This document shows positions 60,958-64,000 of a stretch of 64,000 bases of DNA, in pieces (position 1 is the stretch's first letter; each line of letters starts with the position of its first letter). Position numbers and translations under genes: made by a program. This stretch comes from Acidobacteriaceae bacterium (GTDB taxonomy: Bacteria > Acidobacteriota > Terriglobia > Terriglobales > Acidobacteriaceae): contig DAIDGW010000035.1 in NCBI GenBank assembly GCA_027452245.1, positions 29,961 through 93,960 on the forward strand, read 5' to 3'. A model generated the notes under the pieces. The model saw nothing but the letters and a program-made list of their open reading frames with translations. It was not told the origin of the DNA and made no database searches.

Positions 60958-62181
60958 ATGGATGTGGCACTCGATGCTAACGAGTTCCTTGCAGACCCAC
61001 GAATGCAGAGCGTGAGATTTCAAACGTTACTGGCGTATCTCCGTAAAACCCAGTCCCGGTTACTAATCTCCAAAATTGTGTGGGATGAAGTCATAGCGAG
61101 ATATCCTGAACGCATTTCGACTCCATACCACAAGGCAGCAAATGACGTGCGGACTCTTCGCAGTCTTTTATTGGCAAGGAAAATTCCAGAGCTTCCTGAA
61201 TTGGACACAGAGAAGGAGGTCTCCGCACTGAAGAAGAAACTTAAGGAACCCTCACCATACGTCAGGGGATTGATCCTCAGAAATTTCGGAGATGTATCAA
61301 TTGAGGAAGTGGCTAAACGAGGAATCCAACGAACTCCTCCGGCTAGTCCTAAGGGTGAGGAGCTTAGAGATGTAATGGTCTGGCTAATGATGCTTGGACA
61401 TGCTAAGAAGACGGGCCGGGACATTGCGCTTATCTCACACGATGAGCACTTCCGAGAAAACGAGGGTCTGCATCCACGACTCAAGGAGGATCTCGAACAG
61501 GGAGCGATCAAGTTGCACTTCTACAAGGCAATTGACGATTTCATCAAGGCCCATGCCCCGTCGCCGAAAACTCTGACCGAAGACGAGGCATTTCAATTTG
61601 TGAGTAGACAATTCTTGCTTGACACCTTTGAGATTGAGGCTCGCAGGTTGTTCCCTCGATATTGGGGGTCTAGCACGGAGGTGGAGGTTAGCGACCGCAA
61701 AATAAAGTTTGTGCGAGCTGCCCTTTACGATGTTGGAGGAGGTTCTCAATTCGGCGAGATGGAAGTGACCGGCGACCTCGATCTCTCTCTGACGAGAACC
61801 GAGTATTCGTACGTGAACACGATTGACACACTTCCAGCCTTCGGTCCAGCCGTTGGCTTAAAGGGAGATGTGATTCCGACGGGCTTTGTCGGAAGTGCAA
61901 CTCTTCAGAACTGGGATGAATTGGGATGGGCGAGTGTAAAAGGTCTCCCACTGATGTCTACGCCTGTCAGACTAGACGAGCCTCTCGACTGGAAAAGCCT
62001 GCCATACAAGGTGACCACGTCGATGCCGGTCTTCTCTCCAACCTCCAAGAAAATGAGCGAGGCGATGCTTAAAGGAGAGATGACAGTTTCTTTTCGTGTG
62101 GTCTCTGGCCGGGTGACAAAGTTTGAGCTGGAGAACTTACGGATAGTTGAGATTCAGAATCGGAGTTCGACGCAGAACTGA
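60958..62181 (+). CDS. PIN-like domain protein (DUF4935-like), possible RNase
   Basis: A 407-residue protein. The track start at 60826 adds 44 residues; ATG 60958 (MDVALDANEFLADPRMQ) has a perfect AGGAGG eight bases ahead. The first aspartate of a PIN nuclease site (ALDANEFL) is immediately visible. KIVWDEVIARY supplies a second acidic position and DIALISHDEHFREN near residue 155 the later ones, matching PIN layout with a long helical insertion. The C-terminal 200 residues are unrecognised. Codon use is more A/T-rich than in genes before 60 kb, suggesting recent acquisition. No antitoxin-like gene is adjacent. Confidence 0.72.
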   Translation: MDVALDANEFLADPRMQSVRFQTLLAYLRKTQSRLLISKIVWDEVIARYPERISTPYHKAANDVRTLRSLLLARKIPELPELDTEKEVSALKKKLKEPSPYVRGLILRNFGDVSIEEVAKRGIQRTPPASPKGEELRDVMVWLMMLGHAKKTGRDIALISHDEHFRENEGLHPRLKEDLEQGAIKLHFYKAIDDFIKAHAPSPKTLTEDEAFQFVSRQFLLDTFEIEARRLFPRYWGSSTEVEVSDRKIKFVRAALYDVGGGSQFGEMEVTGDLDLSLTRTEYSYVNTIDTLPAFGPAVGLKGDVIPTGFVGSATLQNWDELGWASVKGLPLMSTPVRLDEPLDWKSLPYKVTTSMPVFSPTSKKMSEAMLKGEMTVSFRVVSGRVTKFELENLRIVEIQNRSSTQN

Positions 62182-62317
62182 TCCCCGGAGATTGCGACGG
62201 AGATTGGCCTGACTGGGCAGAGCGGAACATGACGCATTGGATAGTGGGACCTTGGCCTGAGATGAAGGCTTAACCGGGATGCCTGACTACCGTCCGACTT
62301 ATCATGTTGATATACCT

Positions 62318-62860
62318 ATGAAAACCGTACTGTTTCAAAACCAAGAAAAGATCGGTCGCCTAGCAAGAACTCTTCGCCTACTGGCATTTCTCGTGACTGT
62401 TCTAGTTTGTCCGCTTAACCTCCTAAGGGCTCAAACACAGCCCCAAGTCACCATGGAAGGTTATGTCCGCTGTCGGGATCGCGCAAATGGCTGGATGCAG
62501 GAGACAGAGGAAGAGAAACTGAAACTTTCACCGACTGAATTGCAATCCCGTATATCAGAGCTTGAGACGTGCTATGGGAGCTATCTACAACACGAGGAAA
62601 TACCTATCCCACCTGATCCCAACATCGTAATGTCGGCGGAGACTCGAATGGAGTTTTACGTGAAACGATCTGACTTAACCACCATTTTGGTTCTCGAAAC
62701 GAATTATCTGACTCGGGAGACCTTACTGTTGACAATGCAATTGAATCAGGAGATGAAGAAAGAATTGGAAATGATCGATTTCATAAATAAACATCATTTG
62801 CTTAAAGTCTTTGCGCACCAATCGTCAACTCCAATAAGCACAAACGAAAGACCAAAATGA
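62318..62860 (+). CDS. Exported protein of unknown function in the A/T-rich region
   Basis: A protein of about 180 residues. ATG 62318 (MKTVLFQNQEKIGRLARTLRLLAFLVTVLVCPLNLLRAQ) gives a plausible signal peptide; the track start 62279 adds 13 residues. The mature part is charged and helical (ETEEEKLKLSPTELQSRISELETCYGSYLQHEE; QLNQEMKKELEMIDFINKHHLL) with two cysteines in the N-terminal half. No family recognised. Base composition matches the neighbouring PIN gene, so it probably arrived with it. Confidence 0.55.
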   Translation: MKTVLFQNQEKIGRLARTLRLLAFLVTVLVCPLNLLRAQTQPQVTMEGYVRCRDRANGWMQETEEEKLKLSPTELQSRISELETCYGSYLQHEEIPIPPDPNIVMSAETRMEFYVKRSDLTTILVLETNYLTRETLLLTMQLNQEMKKELEMIDFINKHHLLKVFAHQSSTPISTNERPK

Positions 62861-63047
62861 GGGCCGATGTTTCAAGTGGAAAACTTTTGGATTTTGATGT
62901 CCGTCTGCTCCGTACAGCAGTAGCTGCGCCGTCGAGGTCGCGATTGGGGAAGGCTAGACTCCGGGAATTCTTCTGAGTGTCACGCAAACGCGCTTGAAAG
63001 CAGAGTCAAAGTTTCAGGGAGACGATGACTGGATTTTTTCAAGTTGA

Positions 63048-63148
63048 CGGACTCGGGGCAAGAAGCCGCTTCGGGCAACATCAGCGCTGGAGAATTACGT
63101 CAAGCCTGCTGCTAAAAAGGCAGGTTGGGCGTGATTGGATGGCACACG
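63048..63148 (+). pseudogene. Relic of a tyrosine recombinase (frameshifted)
   Basis: RTRGKKPLRATSALENYVKPAAKKAGWA reads in one frame and, after a one-base shift near 63130, VIGWHT follows. This is the stretch that precedes the catalytic HxxR box in phage-type integrases. The frame is closed on both sides and the rest of the gene is missing, so only a fragment remains. It lies in the 330-base gap after the secreted protein gene; the rest of that gap shows nothing else. Confidence 0.5.
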
Positions 63149-63189
63149 TTACTTGGCCAAGCACTGCAGGGGAAACTCTCTGGGGAAAC

Positions 63190-63690
63190 TCATTGGGAAA
63201 TGCTAGCCCTCGTTTTTAGCTCGTCAACTAATCGTTGGGCCGAGTTGACCGTTTCTTTTTCACGGTTCTTCTCTCGCCTCGCGAGTCTGCGGTGATCGAT
63301 TGTTTGCCATAATGAATTCTTAGTCTTTGCATCATATATCGTCAGTACCAGTTGCGGGTCAACGATCTGTGCGCTGTGCACTCGCGTGGTTCCGTCGTAG
63401 CTGTTGCTTGTACTCCAGACACGAGTTCCTCCGTGCTCCACGTGATAGGAGATTTCGACTATCAAATCGGCTTCGTCCGGAGAACCTACTATCTGGTACT
63501 TCCCCCAGCTTTTCATTTCTGAATAAAACGTGTCGTACGCGAGGTCGCTGCCTCCACCGTTTGTGAGAAAAACTTTCTTGGCGTTTACAATTACGGAAGG
63601 CAGAGGGGCAGGCGGAATATCTTTTCTAGTCTTCCCGGCAACTGCGTACATAGATGCGAACAAACAAACGGCCACTGCGACCTTGCGCAT
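63190..63690 (-). CDS. Secreted protein of unknown function
   Basis: A 166-residue protein. ATG 63690 (MRKVAVAVCLFASMYAVAGKTRKDIPPAPLPSVIVNAKKVFLTNGGGSDLAYDTFYSEMKSWGKYQIVGSPDEADLIVEISYHVE) gives a signal peptide, preceded by GGGAGCG; the track's 63774 start is too far upstream. The mature part has a periplasmic mixed alpha/beta look with SPDEADLIVEISY and QLVLTIYDAKTKNSLWQTIDH, reminiscent of lipoprotein-like DUF4136-type folds found in acidobacteria, but without certainty. It lies between two recombinase relics. Confidence 0.68.
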   Translation of the reverse strand: MRKVAVAVCLFASMYAVAGKTRKDIPPAPLPSVIVNAKKVFLTNGGGSDLAYDTFYSEMKSWGKYQIVGSPDEADLIVEISYHVEHGGTRVWSTSNSYDGTTRVHSAQIVDPQLVLTIYDAKTKNSLWQTIDHRRLARREKNREKETVNSAQRLVDELKTRASISQ

Positions 63691-63778
63691 ATTGATCGCT
63701 CCCAATCGCGGTGGCGATTCTACAGCAGACCGTGCTACGAGCCAAAGCGCTTTTTCCACGCATCTGTCGAGCAAACTT

Positions 63779-64000
63779 GAGCCCAGGCTTCATTTCTGTC
63801 AGGAGATCCGTGCATTCGGTCGCAACGTGAACGGGTTCCGGCACACGCTGACAACGGGGCTTCTTCGCAGCGGAGTTTCCCCGAAGGTTGTTTCGGAAAT
63901 TCTTGGGCACTCGGACGTGCAGATCACACTTGATGTGTATGACCATCCTGAGATCGAGAATTTTCGTGCGCCGCTGGAGTCCGTAGCAGATCAGTTGTTA
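63779..64000 (+). pseudogene. C-terminal part of a tyrosine recombinase (5' truncated, runs off window)
   Basis: The frame reads NVNGFRHTLTTGLLRSGVSPKVVSEILGHSDVQITLDVYDHPEIENFRAPLESVADQLL. It contains the recombinase box II arginine (FRHT), the LGHSD histidine and the VYDH nucleophilic tyrosine. No start or N-terminal domain precedes it: the sequence immediately upstream is the promoter region of the opposite-strand secreted protein gene. The 3' end lies beyond the window. Probably a truncated integrase marking the edge of an inserted element. Confidence 0.7.

Noticed and set aside
63025-63219. 64-residue ORF after the exported protein gene
   Set aside because: It is in a different frame from the integrase-like text at 63048-63148 and shows no protein features.
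1-64000. CRISPR array or complete insertion sequence
   Set aside because: No regularly spaced direct repeats with unique spacers and no intact transposase were seen anywhere; the only mobile-element traces are the integrase relics near the end.

Overview
The window is a G+C-rich chromosomal segment, very probably from an acidobacterium (Acidobacteriota, Terriglobia/Koribacter-like). The reasons are a carboxypeptidase-regulatory-domain TonB receptor of about 1,200 residues, a DUF2934 protein, an imuA-imuB-dnaE2 cassette, a BlaI/M56 pair next to HtrA, a complete suf operon led by an Rrf2 regulator, and intergenic repeats of a style I associate with these genomes. All assignments come from reading the sequence and the ORF translations; no database search was run.

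Layout. 1-8.5 kb: a cut-off unknown gene, proline dehydrogenase, a TonB-C protein, thioredoxin reductase, a secreted unknown, a HAMP/SpoIIE phosphatase, a kelch protein and a DinB protein. 8.6-13.1 kb: phoU, a PhoB-type regulator and PEP carboxylase. 13.2-19.3 kb: the mutasome cassette imuA-imuB-dnaE2, with repeat sequence inside and in front of dnaE2. 19.3-25.5 kb: a phosphoesterase, a nucleotidyltransferase-like protein, a cytochrome c/sorbosone dehydrogenase fusion, a TMTC-like TPR membrane protein and small proteins. 25.6 kb: tRNA-Glu(CUC). 26-29.5 kb: DUF2934 and ccmF-ccmH-ccmI-like genes for cytochrome c maturation. 29.5-36.3 kb: rrf2-sufBCDSUT. 36.4-39.6 kb: a site-2 protease with CBS domains and a Na+/solute symporter with a small membrane partner. 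39.6-40.5 kb: a gene-free repeat-bearing stretch. 40.5-44.1 kb: blaI-M56-htrA, where two near-identical palindromes sit before blaI and before htrA. 44.3-50.3 kb: an aldo/keto reductase, a membrane phosphoesterase and the TonB receptor. 50.6-54.7 kb (minus): a sulfate-assimilation operon of sulfite/nitrite reductase, precorrin-2 dehydrogenase, SUMT and APS reductase. 54.9-60.7 kb: a small protein, a DUF2339 protein, an NrfD / Fe-S / tetraheme cytochrome membrane complex and a DUF2891 protein. 60.8-64 kb: a visibly more A+T-rich stretch with a PIN-like protein, two secreted unknowns and two tyrosine-recombinase relics, probably an integrated element.

The most interesting item is the leader of the sulfate-assimilation operon. 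A good promoter is followed by an unlisted 17-residue ORF, MCCCCACVCTGAGRWLT, with six cysteines, then a 15-bp GNRA-capped hairpin with a short T tract just before the sulfite reductase start. A 9-of-10-bp alternative pairing joins the leader ORF to the hairpin's left arm. This looks like ribosome-mediated, cysteine-sensing transcription attenuation. Other regulatory leads are the shared BlaI-type operator, an Rrf2-type inverted repeat over the suf promoter, and a LacI-type palindrome ahead of the TonB receptor.
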